From Rhizobium sp. L1K21 (lineage in GTDB: Bacteria > Pseudomonadota > Alphaproteobacteria > Rhizobiales > Rhizobiaceae), in contig NZ_JAMXLE010000001.1 of NCBI RefSeq assembly GCF_024055895.1, positions 1,736,001 through 1,800,000 on the forward strand: a stretch of DNA of 64,000 nucleotides, given 5' to 3'. A program made the position numbers and the translations under genes. Of this stretch, positions 10,309-19,312 are shown in pieces. Below the pieces are notes generated by a model that saw only the letters and a program-made list of their open reading frames with translations, was not told where the DNA came from and made no database searches. Each line of letters opens with the position of its first letter. Within the stretch, counting starts at the first letter, position 1.

Positions 10309-10366
10309 AAAGCCCGGCATCCGCTTTCGCAGAGACCGGGCCGATCATCAGAACGGATCGTTCAGA

Positions 10367-10966
10367 TCAGGCGCTGAGCTTCGCTGCGAGCTTGGCAACG
10401 TAGGAGCCCTGGTAGCGCGCGCCATCAAGTTCCACCTTGGAAGGCTGACGCGAACCGTCGCCATCGGTGATTGTCGAAGCGCCATAGGGCGAACCGCCCT
10501 TGATTTCGTCAAGGCCCATCTGACCCTGGAATGCATAAGGCAGACCTGCAACAACCATGCCGTGGTGCAGCAATGTGGGAATGAAGCCGAGGATCGTCGA
10601 TTCCTGGCCGCCGTGCTGAGTCGCGGTCGAGGTGAATACAGAACCGACCTTGCCGGTCAGCTTGCCCTTTGCCCACAGCGCGCCGGTCTGATCCCAGAAG
10701 TTGCGCATCTGCGACGCCATCGTGCCGTAACGCGTGCCGGCACCAACGATGATGGCGTCGTACTGGTCGAGTTCAGCCGGGTCCGCGATCGGCGCTTCCT
10801 GATCCATCTTGTAGTAGGAAGCCTTGGCAACCTCTTCGGGAACCAGTTCGGGAACCCGCTTGATGGTCACGTCTGCACCTTCTGCCTTTGCGCCTTCTGC
10901 AATCGCCTTGGCCATTGTCTCAATGTGACCATAGGCGGAATAATAAAGAACAAGAACTTTTGCCAT
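10367..10966 (-). CDS. wrbA: NAD(P)H:quinone oxidoreductase, WrbA type
   Basis: FMN-dependent flavodoxin-like quinone reductase giving two-electron reduction of quinones. The 199-residue product starts [19 protein letters not shown] (FMN phosphate loop), and contains [19 protein letters not shown] and [14 protein letters not shown], all characteristic of WrbA. No strong ribosome-binding site is visible before the start. Convergent with phrB; the 58 bases between hold an imperfect GCCCGG/CCGGGC hairpin. Confidence 0.95.
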   Translation of the reverse strand: MAKVLVLYYSAYGHIETMAKAIAEGAKAEGADVTIKRVPELVPEEVAKASYYKMDQEAPIADPAELDQYDAIIVGAGTRYGTMASQMRNFWDQTGALWAKGKLTGKVGSVFTSTATQHGGQESTILGFIPTLLHHGMVVAGLPYAFQGQMGLDEIKGGSPYGASTITDGDGSRQPSKVELDGARYQGSYVAKLAAKLSA

Positions 10967-11157
10967 TTTGAAAATCCGATCTCTTGATGGTTGAAACGGT
11001 TATGGGTCGAGACATAGGAATGGCTGGCGAGAATGGATAGTCAGCAATCACGAAACAGACTGTTTACCCCTTCGCCGTCCAACGCATGAAATTTGTCAAC
11101 ACTTGCATTCCGGCACTGCGCACAGCATCTTGCACGAAAAGCAAAACGAGAACCCAT

Positions 11158-11931
11158 ATGAGCGAAGAACGCATTGTAACCGCCGCCATGCTGGCGATTG
11201 GAGACGAACTCCTGTCCGGACGTACCAAAGACAAGAATATCGGTCATCTCGCCGATGTTCTCACCGTTGCCGCCATCGACCTGAAGGAGGTCCGCATCGT
11301 GGCCGACGAAGAGGCAGCAATTGTCGAGGCCGTCAACGCGCTTCGGGCAAAATATGATTATGTCTTTACCTCCGGCGGCATCGGTCCGACCCATGATGAC
11401 ATTACCGCCGATGCGATTTCGGTGGCTTTCGGGGTCGAATGCCTGCACGATGAAGATGCCATGGCACTTCTGGGTGACATGTATAAACGCCGCGACGTTC
11501 CGTTTACTGAAGCCCGGCAGCGCATGGCCCGCATGCCCGCCGGCGCACGCCACATCGCCAATCCGGTTTCGGTCGCGCCGGGTTTCAATATCGGCAATGT
11601 CTATGTCATGGCCGGTGTGCCTTCGGTTTTCCAGGCGATGCTGGAAGGCTTGATTCCGACATTGGCGGCCGGCACGAAAACGATCAGTCAGATGGTTGTG
11701 TCACCGTTTGGCGAGGGGGATATCGGCCTGCCGCTCGCCGAAATCCAGAAGGCCCATCCCCTCACCTCCATCGGCTCCTATCCGAAGTTCGATGGCAAGC
11801 GCTTCTCCACGGAAATCGTCATCCGGTCGCGGGATGAACATATGCTGAGCCAAGCCACGGCTGCGGTCGACACCATGCTGCTTGAGGTGGCGGCACGCAA
11901 GGAACAGGAAAAAAGCGACAACAAATCCTGA
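11158..11931 (+). CDS. CinA N-terminal-domain (molybdopterin-binding-like) protein
   Basis: 257 residues of the MoCF/CinA N-terminal fold: AAMLAIGDELLSGRTKD, VFTSGGIGPTHDD and GVPSVFQAM are diagnostic. The C-terminal NMN amidohydrolase domain of full CinA is absent; this short form is usual in Rhizobiales, where the amidohydrolase is encoded elsewhere. Related domains act as ADP-ribose pyrophosphatases, so a pyridine nucleotide role is possible but not demonstrated. The ATG at 11158 begins the conserved domain; a start at 11086 would add an unconserved leader. Confidence 0.85.
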   Translation: MSEERIVTAAMLAIGDELLSGRTKDKNIGHLADVLTVAAIDLKEVRIVADEEAAIVEAVNALRAKYDYVFTSGGIGPTHDDITADAISVAFGVECLHDEDAMALLGDMYKRRDVPFTEARQRMARMPAGARHIANPVSVAPGFNIGNVYVMAGVPSVFQAMLEGLIPTLAAGTKTISQMVVSPFGEGDIGLPLAEIQKAHPLTSIGSYPKFDGKRFSTEIVIRSRDEHMLSQATAAVDTMLLEVAARKEQEKSDNKS

Positions 11932-11960
11932 TGACGTCGATGATCTTGGCCTCGCTGCAA

Positions 11961-11974
11961 TTGACCAAGATCAA
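11961..11974. promoter_or_regulatory. FNR/FixK-type binding site upstream of the universal stress gene
   Basis: TTGACCAAGATCAA fits the FNR/FixK/Anr consensus TTGAY-N4-RTCAA exactly in both half sites. The centre is about 66 bases before the usp start codon, and a TATAAG -10-like hexamer lies at 12004-12009, a spacing close to that of class II FNR promoters. The site overlaps a 9-base inverted repeat (11941-11949 with 11965-11973) which could instead act as a hairpin after the cinA-like gene. Confidence 0.65.
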
Positions 11975-12033
11975 AGACGGGATGCATGGTGTGGGTTCAA
12001 GACTATAAGCATAATCAACGAGGGAGGCTCCCC

Positions 12034-12876
12034 ATGACTGCTAAGACAATCCTCGCCGTTCTCAACGATCCCGACACTGCAGCCGGCGTCATTGAAACCG
12101 CTATCATGTTCTGCAACCAATCCGGCGGACATCTCATCGGCCTTTTTGCGGAAGCCCCTGAGCAGGTGTTCATCTACGCGCCCATGGAAGTGCCGAGTGC
12201 ATCGGCCATTGCCGCCATGCAGGAAGCCGCCCAGGAACGCGCCGACAAGATTGAGGAGATTTTCCGCGCCCGTCTCGAACGCGAGGGCATCTCCTTCGAG
12301 TGGCGCAAGTTCCTCACCGCCGGCGGCTTCAGCTCCAGCGGCGTGATCGACAGCGCCCGCAGCGCCGATCTGGTCATTTGCGGGCAGATTGACGATGACA
12401 CGCCGAGCGCACAGCGTTCCGATATCGAGCTTCTGATTTTCGAATGCGGACGCCCGGTCATGATGGTGCCCTATATCCTCAAGACACCGAAGCCGATCGA
12501 GCGTGCTGTCATTGCCTGGAACGGTTCGCGCGAAGCTGCGCGTGCGGCCTTCGATGCGCTTCCGCTTCTCACCGGTGCCAAGGAGATCGAGATCCTCTCT
12601 GTGGACGCGCGCAACAATCCGTCGCAGAGCGCAGACCTCGCCGGGTCTGAATTGGCCTCCACGCTTGCCCGCCATGGTGTGAAAGTCAATGTCAATAACA
12701 TCGTCTCCGGCGGTACGCCCGTTGGGGCGGTGATTGAAAACCGTGTCTCCGATATTGGCGCAGACCTTCTGGTCATGGGTGCCTACACACATTCGCGCCT
12801 TCGCGAGCGCCTTTTCGGTGGTGCCACAAGCACGCTTTTGAACTCGATGACGACGTTGACATTGATGTCACGCTGA
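12034..12876 (+). CDS. Universal stress protein with two UspA domains
   Basis: 280-residue cytoplasmic protein with tandem Usp domains (about 1-145 and 150-280). The second domain keeps the ATP-binding signature in VMGAYTHSRLRERLFGGATS. The start at 12034 follows GAGGGAGG. Tandem Usp proteins in alphaproteobacteria are often induced under low oxygen by FNR or FixK; the matching box upstream supports this here. It ends at a strong Rho-independent terminator. Confidence 0.9.
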   Translation: MTAKTILAVLNDPDTAAGVIETAIMFCNQSGGHLIGLFAEAPEQVFIYAPMEVPSASAIAAMQEAAQERADKIEEIFRARLEREGISFEWRKFLTAGGFSSSGVIDSARSADLVICGQIDDDTPSAQRSDIELLIFECGRPVMMVPYILKTPKPIERAVIAWNGSREAARAAFDALPLLTGAKEIEILSVDARNNPSQSADLAGSELASTLARHGVKVNVNNIVSGGTPVGAVIENRVSDIGADLLVMGAYTHSRLRERLFGGATSTLLNSMTTLTLMSR

Positions 12877-12916
12877 AGCGCTTGCAAAAGCGGAGCAATA
12901 TTGGCAAATGAAATAT

Positions 12917-12948
12917 CGTGCGCGGGACATGCCTGCGCACGTTTTTTT
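12917..12948 (+). terminator. Rho-independent terminator after usp
   Basis: CGTGCGC (12917-12923) and GCGCACG (12935-12941) form a GC-rich stem followed at once by seven T residues. It ends only 26 bases before the gpt start, so gpt may depend on read-through or on a promoter within or just beyond the hairpin. Confidence 0.88.
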
Positions 12949-12974
12949 ATGATGAGATCGTCTGGAGCCTGCCG

Positions 12975-13472
12975 ATGTCCCTGCCCGAAAAAGCTTTCCC
13001 CGTTTCCTGGGATCAGTTTCACCGTGATGCGCGTGCGCTGGCCTGGCGTCTGGCTGGCCTCAACCGGGATTTCAAATCCATCGTGTGCATCACCCGTGGC
13101 GGGCTTGTCCCGGCAGCCATCATTTCGCGCGAGCTGAATATCCGCCTCATCGACACCGTCTGCATCGCCTCCTATCACGATTATGTCACCCAGGGGGACA
13201 TGGCCGTGCTCAAGGGCATTTCCGAACCACTTCTGGAAAATGGCGGTGAAAGGGTCCTCGTCGTCGACGACCTGACCGATAGCGGCAAGACGGCCGCCCA
13301 GGTGCGCAAAATGGTGCCGAACGCTCATTTCGCCTGCGTCTACGCAAAGCCGAAGGGCGTTCCCACCATCGATACCTTCGTCACCGAGGTCAGCCAGGAC
13401 ACCTGGATCTACTTCCCCTGGGACATGGGATTCACCTATCAGAAACCGATTGCCGACGGGCATCAGGGCTGA
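12975..13472 (+). CDS. gpt: Xanthine phosphoribosyltransferase
   Basis: Purine salvage enzyme that transfers phosphoribose from PRPP to xanthine or guanine. 165 residues, normal for Gpt. The PRPP-binding signature [14 protein letters not shown] is intact and the N-terminus [20 protein letters not shown] matches the family. A start at 12918 would run through the upstream terminator hairpin, so the ATG at 12975 is preferred. Confidence 0.93.
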   Translation: MSLPEKAFPVSWDQFHRDARALAWRLAGLNRDFKSIVCITRGGLVPAAIISRELNIRLIDTVCIASYHDYVTQGDMAVLKGISEPLLENGGERVLVVDDLTDSGKTAAQVRKMVPNAHFACVYAKPKGVPTIDTFVTEVSQDTWIYFPWDMGFTYQKPIADGHQG

Positions 13473-13483
13473 AGGCTTAGCCG

Positions 13484-14635
13484 GTGGCGACGATCAGGAA
13501 AATACCGGGCTGGAAAGTCCTGCGCGAAATCAAGCGGGTTTTCAGGAAGATTTTCGGAACGCCGCTGGAGATCATCCGCCGGGTTTATTTCCGCCGCTGG
13601 TACGACCGGGTGGAAGCCAGGAAAATTGTGCAGACCGCTGGCAGTGTACCTTTTGGCAATGAGGTTTGCATTTACCTGATCTTTCCCTCCAGGGGTGTTC
13701 AGGAATCCCATCTCGCGGCGATTGAAGCAATGCGCGACGCCGGAATATCGCCGGTGATCGTTTCCAATGTCGCCCTCTCAGCGCAGGACCGCGACAAACT
13801 GAACGGGCGAACCAGCCTGATCATCGAACGCCCGAACATCGGTTACGATTTCGGCGGTTATCGCGATGGCGTTCTACACATCAGAGAGCGGCTTCAGACG
13901 CTTGACCGGCTTTGGCTGCTCAACGACTCCTGCTGGCTTGTTCCGCAAACCGAGAGCTGGTTTGCGCGCGCACGCGCTCTTGGTGTCGATTTTGCCTGCG
14001 CGACCTACAACAATATCATGCCGCGCGCCAATCCGAACGACTACAAGGCCATTGCGTGGCAGATCGACCGCAGCCGCCGCAATTTCTATTATGCGTCCTA
14101 TGCCTTGTCCTTTTCCGCCAATATTCTGAAATCCGAGGGCTTTCTGAAATATTGGAAGACGCTGGATATCAGAAACGACAAGGGCCTGACGGTTCGCCGT
14201 GGCGAACTGGGCGTTTCCCAATGGGTGATCAGACGCGGTTTCAGCCATGGCTGCACGCTGGAGCTGGACGGCTTGGACAGAGAGCTTGAGGCGTTAAGCG
14301 ACAGTGCGCTTGATGCCATCCTGCCGCATATTGTTGCGTTGGAAAACCGCGAGCTCTTGGAACTGAAGAACCGCGTGCTGACGGCGAAGGTCTCAGACGT
14401 GACACGCGCCGACAAGATCGCATTCATCCTGGCGGCGGCGGCGCGCTGCGGTGCGGTCTATGCGCTGCCGGCCTATTCCATCCCCTATCGGCAGTTTCAC
14501 TTCCTCAAAAAGCTACCACTTTCGCTCAATGAGGACGGGCGCGACAGCACGCTTGCCATCGCCCGCCGGATTGGCGGAGAAACCGGCGATATGATCCTGC
14601 GGGAAGCCGCGCTCAAGCCGCTCAAATCAGGCTGA
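13484..14635 (+). CDS. Rhamnan synthesis protein F (RgpF) family protein
   Basis: 383-residue protein of the RgpF family found in polysaccharide loci, probably acting on cell-surface glycans as a glycosyltransferase-like protein. Visible blocks are SRGVQESHLAAIEAMRDAG, RPNIGYDFGGYRDG and LWLLNDSCWLVP. The start is GTG at 13484, 11 bases after gpt, with GAAGG upstream; coupling to gpt transcription is likely though function differs. No other polysaccharide genes adjoin it; the gtr-like operon lies 5 kb away. The acceptor sugar cannot be told. Confidence 0.8.
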   Translation: MATIRKIPGWKVLREIKRVFRKIFGTPLEIIRRVYFRRWYDRVEARKIVQTAGSVPFGNEVCIYLIFPSRGVQESHLAAIEAMRDAGISPVIVSNVALSAQDRDKLNGRTSLIIERPNIGYDFGGYRDGVLHIRERLQTLDRLWLLNDSCWLVPQTESWFARARALGVDFACATYNNIMPRANPNDYKAIAWQIDRSRRNFYYASYALSFSANILKSEGFLKYWKTLDIRNDKGLTVRRGELGVSQWVIRRGFSHGCTLELDGLDRELEALSDSALDAILPHIVALENRELLELKNRVLTAKVSDVTRADKIAFILAAAARCGAVYALPAYSIPYRQFHFLKKLPLSLNEDGRDSTLAIARRIGGETGDMILREAALKPLKSG

Positions 14636-15440
14636 GGAAAAAGCGCGCTGATACCAGAATCAGGAAAATGCCGAAGCCGATATTGAGCTGACGCTTGGTC
14701 ATGGCATGCGCCAGTTTCACGCCGAGCGGCGCGACCAGCAGCGTCACCGGCACGATCATGGCAACGGCAATCCAGTTGATGAAGCCAGTCGAGAGCGGCG
14801 GCAGTCCGGGTTCACCCCAGCCGGCAATCACGTAGCCAATCAGGCCGGGAATGGAAATCAAGACGCCGACCCCCGCCGACGTCGCCACCGCCTGATGAAC
14901 GGGGCGGTTGAACAGCGTCATGAACGTGTTGTTCAAAACCCCGCCGCCAATCCCCATCAGGCCGGAAAGAACGCCGATCAGGACACCAACCAGAAAACGC
15001 ACCGGGTTCTTCGGCAAATCGTCGCCGATGCGCCAATGGTCACGGTTGAAGATCATCCGGAAGGCGATCAGCAGTGAAATCAACGCGAATATCAGCCTGA
15101 GCGTAAAGCTGGATGCATCGGCTGCGATTGCCGCTGCAATGAGTGCGCCGGCAGGCACGGCAATCACCCAGCCCTTCAGCAATTTTTCGTCCACCGCGCC
15201 GCGCGCCCTGTGGGCCATATAGGAGCGAATGGAGGTCGGAACGATGATGGCAAGCGATGTTCCCACCGAAAGATGCATGCGCACCGCCTCGTCCACGCCC
15301 AGAAGCCCGAAGACCTGAAAGAAGACCGGAACGAGGATCGCGCCGCCGCCGATCCCGAACAGGCCCGCCAACAGGCCGGCCACCGCGCCGGCGCCAGCCA
15401 GCGCCACCGCAAACATCAGCAATTCTTCAATTGGCGGCAT
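14622..15440 (-). CDS. TauE/SafE family sulfite/sulfonate-type membrane permease
   Basis: Integral membrane protein of 272 residues with about eight hydrophobic helices and the two-repeat pattern of the family: GLLAGLFGIGGGAILVPVF near the start and GVLSGLMGIGGGVLNNTF in the middle. Members export sulfite, sulfoacetate or related organosulfur anions; the substrate here is unknown. The ATG at 15440 begins the first helix. Its 3' end overlaps the convergent RgpF-like gene by 14 bases. Confidence 0.88.
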   Translation of the reverse strand: MPPIEELLMFAVALAGAGAVAGLLAGLFGIGGGAILVPVFFQVFGLLGVDEAVRMHLSVGTSLAIIVPTSIRSYMAHRARGAVDEKLLKGWVIAVPAGALIAAAIAADASSFTLRLIFALISLLIAFRMIFNRDHWRIGDDLPKNPVRFLVGVLIGVLSGLMGIGGGVLNNTFMTLFNRPVHQAVATSAGVGVLISIPGLIGYVIAGWGEPGLPPLSTGFINWIAVAMIVPVTLLVAPLGVKLAHAMTKRQLNIGFGIFLILVSARFFLSLI

Positions 15441-15551
15441 TATCCCACTCCACAACCAAAAACACGAGATGGATAAAGCCTTGTCACAAAAGTGAAACCG
15501 CCAGCAAGTACACATTGGCTCAGGACGGTACTGTGGCTCTCAATTATTGGC

Positions 15552-15651
15552 CGCTATCGACTTGTCCATACGCCCTGGACACCGTCCTGCTTCCATTGTG
15601 TCTACCCCAAGACGCAACTTTTGACCGGTCCCCCGACCGGTCATTTTTTTT
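15552..15651 (+). ncRNA. Candidate small RNA ending in orphan terminator
   Basis: A strong plus-strand terminator (15623-15651) has no gene before it: both neighbours are on the minus strand. The preceding segment contains a GACAC/GTGTC stem (15578-15582 with 15598-15602) whose loop CGTCCTGCTTCCATT carries a pyrimidine-rich anti-Shine-Dalgarno-like CTTCC, typical of trans-acting sRNAs. TTGGCT and CAATTA hexamers lie upstream near 15515 and 15541. Size, hairpin order and CTTCC loop recall the alphaproteobacterial alpha-r8/MmgR (Rfam suhB) class, but this is from memory and needs a covariance search. The 5' end is approximate. Confidence 0.5.
15623..15651 (+). terminator. Rho-independent terminator without an upstream gene
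   Basis: GACCGGTC (15623-15630) pairs with GACCGGTC (15635-15642) across CCCC, followed by A and eight T residues. The T run gives direction as plus strand, opposite to both flanking genes. Confidence 0.85.
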
Positions 15652-15665
15652 GGGGCTGCTTCTTT

Positions 15666-16811
15666 TCAGCCCATGCTGCAGTACCGCTTGCCACCGTGGC
15701 GGTCTCTTAAGTCGAAATGGAAATGGTCTTTATGGTGCCGGTCGCTTCCCGGCCCAAGCACCGTGTTAAAATACTTGCAGGAATCCGAGCGCACAGCCTT
15801 GAGCAGACCCTTCTCGCGGAAGGCGAAGAAGCCTTTCTTGCGCACGTCGATTTCCTTGCCGTTGTTCAGCGTGATCTCGCCGACATCAATCGCATTGCCG
15901 CTGGCATGTTCCGACCAGGGGTTGCTCGAGCTCGAATTCATGCGACGGCAAGAGTAGGACGACATCTGGCGAATGGATTTGACGCCGGAAAGATAGCGGA
16001 TGCGCGCCGCCGGCACAACCTCGTCCTTCACCCATTTGGCAAAAGTCAGCGCCATCTGGCAATTCAACGTCGCATCCGGTTTGACATCAATATCGCCGGA
16101 AACGGCCTCCAGCTTCAACGGATAGGGAATGTTGCAACTGGCGCTATCATGAATGGGCGGCAGTTCCTTGAAGACACCACCGAGCCGTTTCAACTCCGCC
16201 CGGCAGCGCAGCTCCGAGGCGGGCATCACATTTTGAGGCCGTGTCTGCGGTGCGGCCTGCGGCTCGACAATGGGGTTTCCTGGATTGAAGGCAATCTGTT
16301 CCGGTTCTGCAGCCGGCGGGTTTGGTGGCGTTCCAATCACCAGCGGCTGGCCCTCCCAAAGGTTGCCGCCGGCAGATGTCTGTTGACTGTTCTCGTTGAC
16401 CAGGCGATCCGTTCCGATGCCGCCAATCACCGGCTCGCTTGTATTGGCCTCGGCAATCTGCGGCTCGCCCGCTGCATTCGTCGAAAGCCCGAGCGCACCA
16501 TCCATGTTCACTTCCGGCGGCGCACTGTAGGTCGCCACCTCGGTCTGATCCAGCGGTGCAGTGGTCCGCCTGTCGTTTTTGACGCCAGCCAGGTTGGGTG
16601 TGTTCAAATAATCGACAGCACCTGCAGCTTTGCTGACCGGATTTTCCGGCGCGGCATAGGAAACTTGCGTCGGTGCGCTGGTCGTTACCGGTGCGGCGCG
16701 CACGCTCGGCCCGAGGGTCGCCGGCGGTGCCAGATCATCGTAGCAGGACGTCAGCCCCGCCATCAGAACAACGGATAATAGAGACCTTGGGAGAAAAGGT
16801 GTATACGCCAT
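15666..16811 (-). CDS. Extensin-like (M15-fold) lipoprotein
   Basis: 381-residue envelope protein. The N-terminus has a hydrophobic signal ending in a lipobox-like LTSC, so it is likely lipidated. Residues about 25-195 are a proline/alanine-rich low-complexity linker. The C-terminal extensin-like domain holds SEHASGNAIDVGEI and DRHHKDHFHFDL, giving the histidine, aspartate and HxH zinc ligands of the LAS/M15 peptidase fold, plus several cysteines. A cell-wall or peptidoglycan role is inferred. It is the usual 'extensin family protein' of Rhizobiales with an unusually long linker. Confidence 0.85.
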   Translation of the reverse strand: MAYTPFLPRSLLSVVLMAGLTSCYDDLAPPATLGPSVRAAPVTTSAPTQVSYAAPENPVSKAAGAVDYLNTPNLAGVKNDRRTTAPLDQTEVATYSAPPEVNMDGALGLSTNAAGEPQIAEANTSEPVIGGIGTDRLVNENSQQTSAGGNLWEGQPLVIGTPPNPPAAEPEQIAFNPGNPIVEPQAAPQTRPQNVMPASELRCRAELKRLGGVFKELPPIHDSASCNIPYPLKLEAVSGDIDVKPDATLNCQMALTFAKWVKDEVVPAARIRYLSGVKSIRQMSSYSCRRMNSSSSNPWSEHASGNAIDVGEITLNNGKEIDVRKKGFFAFREKGLLKAVRSDSCKYFNTVLGPGSDRHHKDHFHFDLRDRHGGKRYCSMG

Positions 16812-16900
16812 GACTGGATGACACCCCGGTTACGCAAAACAATTCAATCCGGTGCAATTTATCAACCAAGTTTTAACAATACCTTTCGCGGGAGGCTTTC

Positions 16901-17395
16901 ATGCTCGGAAGGATGTCTGGACTGCTCATTTTCCTCACCATTGCCGGGTGTTGGGCCACCCAGGCGGCAGCGCAATCCAGTTGCGGCACATGGGAGACGG
17001 CGGTCTGGGAGACCGAGGGTGGTGAAGCCATGACCGCCTCGATCTGCACCGGTGAGCACACGGCCCTCTACATCCAGTGCATCGGCGATATCATGGATCT
17101 GCAAGTCGACAGCGCCGCGCTCGACACGCTTCCAAACGGCGGACTGGATTATCAAGGATCCTACCGCTTTTCCGTGGGCAGCCAATCGCTTGAAACCACG
17201 CTTTCCTTTCAGGCCATGGATGGCACATTGATCGTGGATCTGCCTGCCGACGGCCCACTCTTCAAACTGCTGACACAGAACGACGGTGCAAGCCTTTCGG
17301 TTTCGAGCATATCAGACGACATTCCCGCCCTCGAATTTCCGCTGTCCGGCGCAACGGGTGCCATTGCCGAGGTGGTTGATGCCTGCTCGGACTGA
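16901..17395 (+). CDS. Secreted hypothetical protein
   Basis: 164 residues beginning with a signal peptide (MLGRMSGLLIFLTIAGCWA, cleavage probably after AAAQ). The mature part is acidic with four cysteines, at C27 right after the signal, two mid-N-terminal (SICTGEHTALYIQC) and one at the end, suggesting disulfides. The start at 16901 follows GGGAGGCTTTC. I do not recognise the family. It stands divergently from the extensin-like gene, 89 bases apart, possibly sharing a control region. Confidence 0.7.
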   Translation: MLGRMSGLLIFLTIAGCWATQAAAQSSCGTWETAVWETEGGEAMTASICTGEHTALYIQCIGDIMDLQVDSAALDTLPNGGLDYQGSYRFSVGSQSLETTLSFQAMDGTLIVDLPADGPLFKLLTQNDGASLSVSSISDDIPALEFPLSGATGAIAEVVDACSD

Positions 17396-17498
17396 GCTGT
17401 GCTTTTCAAAACGGCTGAGGATAGAGAGGCATGCGATTTGACATCAACGTGCGAAACCTCAATGTGTCTCCAGTGCGAATTTGAAGGAATGCCCGCCC

Positions 17499-17888
17499 AT
17501 GCCCGAACAGACGACCCCCACCGGACAATTGACACTGCGAACCCTCGCCATGCCGGGTGACGCCAATGCAGCCGGCGATATTTTCGGCGGCTGGGTGATG
17601 GCGCAGATGGACCTTGCCTGCGGCATTGCCGCTGCAGAGCGTGCGCGGGGCCGCGTCGTCACTGCAGCGGTGAAGGAAATGGAATTCGCCATGCCGGTGA
17701 AAATCGGCGATACGCTTTGCGTCTATTCCTCCATCCAGAGTGTCGGACGCACCTCCATGACGCTGAAAATCGAGGTCTGGGCGCAGCGCTATCTCAGCGA
17801 CCTGATGCAAAAGGTCACCGACGCGCAATTCGTCATGGTCGCACTCGACAAGGACGGCAAGCCGACACCGATCCCGGCCGAAGAATAA
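17499..17888 (+). CDS. Acyl-CoA thioesterase, YciA type
   Basis: 129-residue hotdog-fold thioesterase. The family core is clear: AMPGDANAAGDIFGGWVMAQMDLACG, with the catalytic aspartate in the GDIFGGW segment, followed by VKEMEFAMPVKIGD. YciA-type enzymes hydrolyse a broad range of acyl-CoAs and work as multimers in the cytoplasm. The ATG at 17499 has GAAGGA upstream. It sits 32 bases before the P450 gene and is likely co-transcribed with it. Confidence 0.9.
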   Translation: MPEQTTPTGQLTLRTLAMPGDANAAGDIFGGWVMAQMDLACGIAAAERARGRVVTAAVKEMEFAMPVKIGDTLCVYSSIQSVGRTSMTLKIEVWAQRYLSDLMQKVTDAQFVMVALDKDGKPTPIPAEE

Positions 17889-17920
17889 TTCTTTTCCAAA
17901 CGGTCAAAATCGGTTAGCGA

Positions 17921-19171
17921 ATGGGCATGAACACACAGTCCTTTCTGCACATCGACCCTGAAACACGCCACGTCTCCCTTGACGCCCGTGCCCACGCCTT
18001 TTTCGGTGCCCCGAATGTTGCCTATGCCGCGCTGCATGCCGAGACACCCACCTTCTTCTGGAAGGAACAGAAGCAATGGTACTTTTCCGGCTATGCGCAG
18101 GTGAATGCGCTGTTGCGCGACCGCCGGCTGGGCCGCCAGATCACCCATGTTGCAAGCCGCGAAGACATTGGCCTGCCGCCCGCCTGTCCGCATCTGGCGG
18201 CATTTGACCGCGCCGAGTCGAAGTCGCTTCTCGAGCTTGAGCCACCGGAACACACACGGCTGCGCAAATTGGTCAATCGTGCCTTCGTGTCCCGCCATGT
18301 GGAAAAACTGCGCCCCGATATAGAGGCCCTCACCCATCAGCTGATCGACGGATTTGAAAAACGCGGCGAAGTGGAGCTGCTGGCCGAATTTGCCGAGATT
18401 ATCCCCGTCACCATCATTGCCCGCATGATGGGCGTTCCGGTCTCCATGAGCCGTCAGTTGCTCGATTGGTCGCATGATTATGTGCGCATGTACCAGTTCG
18501 GCAAGACCGAGGAAGACGAGCATCGCGCCAACAAGGCCGCGCAGGAATTTGCCGATTACGTGCTGGAACTGGCAGAGGAAAAGCGCAAGGCCCCCAAAGA
18601 CGACCTTCTTACCCTCATGCTGCAGCCGGACAAAAACGGCGAAATCCTGAGCGAGGATGAACTCGTCTCCACGGCAATCGTCCTTTTGAATGCCGGTCAC
18701 GAGGCGACCGTCCACCAGATCGGCAACGCCGTGAACATCATTCTGGAAAGCGGCTTCGACCCTGCCGACCTCTTCCGTGACGAGACGGCAACCGAGCGCA
18801 CGGTGGAGGAGTGTTTCCGCATTTCCGCCCCGGTTCACATTTTCGAGCGCTGGGTTCTGGAAGACATGGAAATCGAAGGCATTCCGTTCAAGAAAGGCGA
18901 CAAGATCGGCCTCATCCTGGCAGCTGCCAATCTCGACGGCGAAAAGTTCTCCGATCCTCTCAGCTTCAAACCCGATCGCGATGAAGGCCAGAACCTTTCC
19001 TTCGGCGCCGGCATCCATTTCTGCATCGGCGCACCGCTTGCCCGCCTGGAACTGCAGATCGCGCTGCCGATCCTGTTTTCCCGTCTGCCCGGCCTGAAGC
19101 GGAAGGAACCCCCAACCGTGAAAGACGTCTACCATTTTCACGGTCTCGAACGGCTCGATCTCACCTGGTGA
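17921..19171 (+). CDS. Cytochrome P450
   Basis: Soluble bacterial P450 of 416 residues. The haem ligand is C368 in FGAGIHFCIGAPLARLE; the I-helix oxygen-activation segment is NAGHEATVHQ (257 onward), with His-Glu where many P450s have Gly-Asp/Glu-Thr, and the ERW/FxPxR region reads FKPDRDE. Helix ordering and length are normal. No ferredoxin or reductase gene adjoins, so electron donors are elsewhere. Substrate is unknown; the upstream thioesterase hints at an acyl substrate but this is weak. Confidence 0.92.
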   Translation: MGMNTQSFLHIDPETRHVSLDARAHAFFGAPNVAYAALHAETPTFFWKEQKQWYFSGYAQVNALLRDRRLGRQITHVASREDIGLPPACPHLAAFDRAESKSLLELEPPEHTRLRKLVNRAFVSRHVEKLRPDIEALTHQLIDGFEKRGEVELLAEFAEIIPVTIIARMMGVPVSMSRQLLDWSHDYVRMYQFGKTEEDEHRANKAAQEFADYVLELAEEKRKAPKDDLLTLMLQPDKNGEILSEDELVSTAIVLLNAGHEATVHQIGNAVNIILESGFDPADLFRDETATERTVEECFRISAPVHIFERWVLEDMEIEGIPFKKGDKIGLILAAANLDGEKFSDPLSFKPDRDEGQNLSFGAGIHFCIGAPLARLELQIALPILFSRLPGLKRKEPPTVKDVYHFHGLERLDLTW

Positions 19172-19312
19172 GATGGTTGGCCTATTTCAGGCTTTGATGG
19201 TTGATGTGGCCTTGAAGGCGCGCAATACGTCGGCGTCCGAGGCCTCACATCGGCACGGAAACCCGCGCATATTGAGCAATTCTCAAGTCAATCGGAGCTT
19301 CAGACGTCGAGC

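Noticed and set aside
17789-19141. 450-codon open frame antisense to the thioesterase and P450 genes
   Set aside because: The plus-strand P450 has complete motifs; the antisense text is low-complexity shadow.
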